Below are positions 53,098 to 53,100 of a DNA stretch of 53,100 bases, piece by piece. The notes beneath the pieces were generated by a model, which made no database searches, was not told the origin of the DNA, and was given only the letters and a program-made list of their open reading frames with translations. Origin of the DNA: Lachnospiraceae bacterium (GTDB lineage: Bacteria; Bacillota; Clostridia; Lachnospirales; Lachnospiraceae); assembly GCA_022766245.1 (NCBI GenBank), contig JALEPL010000017.1, forward strand, positions 1-53,100, written 5' to 3'. The position numbers and the translations under genes were made by a program. The first letter of the stretch is position 1; every line of letters starts with the position of its first letter.

Positions 53098-53100
53098 TGC

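Overview
The window looks like chromosomal DNA of a gut-type Clostridia, most likely a Lachnospiraceae. I infer this from gene content and gene style, not from a search: class II GalT, an RCK-type Trk/Ktr potassium pair, large XPxTG-anchored surface proteins, an HD-GYP protein with an extracellular propeller, a clostridial-type IlvB, and strong AGGAGG-like ribosome binding sites. Most genes lie on the minus strand. No rRNA, tRNA or CRISPR array was seen.

Layout: (1) 1-5.4 kb holds galK-galT (galactose use) and ktrB-ktrA (K+ uptake), separated by a tract of stacked hairpins. (2) 5.5-15.75 kb is a visibly AT-richer island. It is a type I restriction-modification operon, hsdR-hsdM-HEPN(DUF3644)-hsdS, followed by a tyrosine recombinase gene and two promoterless hsdS cassettes in inverted or direct orientation. 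An 89-bp inverted repeat with one mismatch joins the expressed and silent hsdS genes. The arrangement reads as an hsdS shufflon that could make up to six HsdS specificities. A likely structured RNA of about 90 nt, with its own promoter and terminator, lies antisense between the HEPN gene and hsdS. (3) 16.0-22.3 kb is a signalling block: a propeller/HD-GYP/receiver protein, a broken diacylglycerol-kinase-like gene, and a hybrid histidine kinase with receiver and HPt domains. (4) 22.5-29.9 kb carries housekeeping genes: asparaginase, a LacI regulator, an L,D-transpeptidase, a PAP2 phosphatase, and Hsp33-NadE. (5) 30.2-44.3 kb has two giant sortase-anchored surface proteins around a PD-(D/E)XK transposase-family gene. 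The second is in one operon with a LytS-like kinase and a SARP-like response regulator. The promoters of that operon and of the other surface protein share one direct-repeat box at identical spacing from the -10, so the kinase/regulator pair probably controls both. (6) 44.4-51.0 kb has a methyltransferase, an unknown membrane protein, and the run thyA-folA-AEC transporter-ilvB-ilvN. (7) 51.1-53.1 kb shows scars of an integrated element (a serine-recombinase N-terminus and a RhuM C-terminus) and an unidentified protein running off the right edge.

A 27-bp hairpin element (consensus GTATCTGTTCAGTAC plus ACAGATAC after a short variable gap) occurs five times in intergenic DNA across the window. 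The strongest candidate for a new or unusual system is the RM island: an invertible hsdS locus combined with a HEPN protein and an antisense structured RNA.
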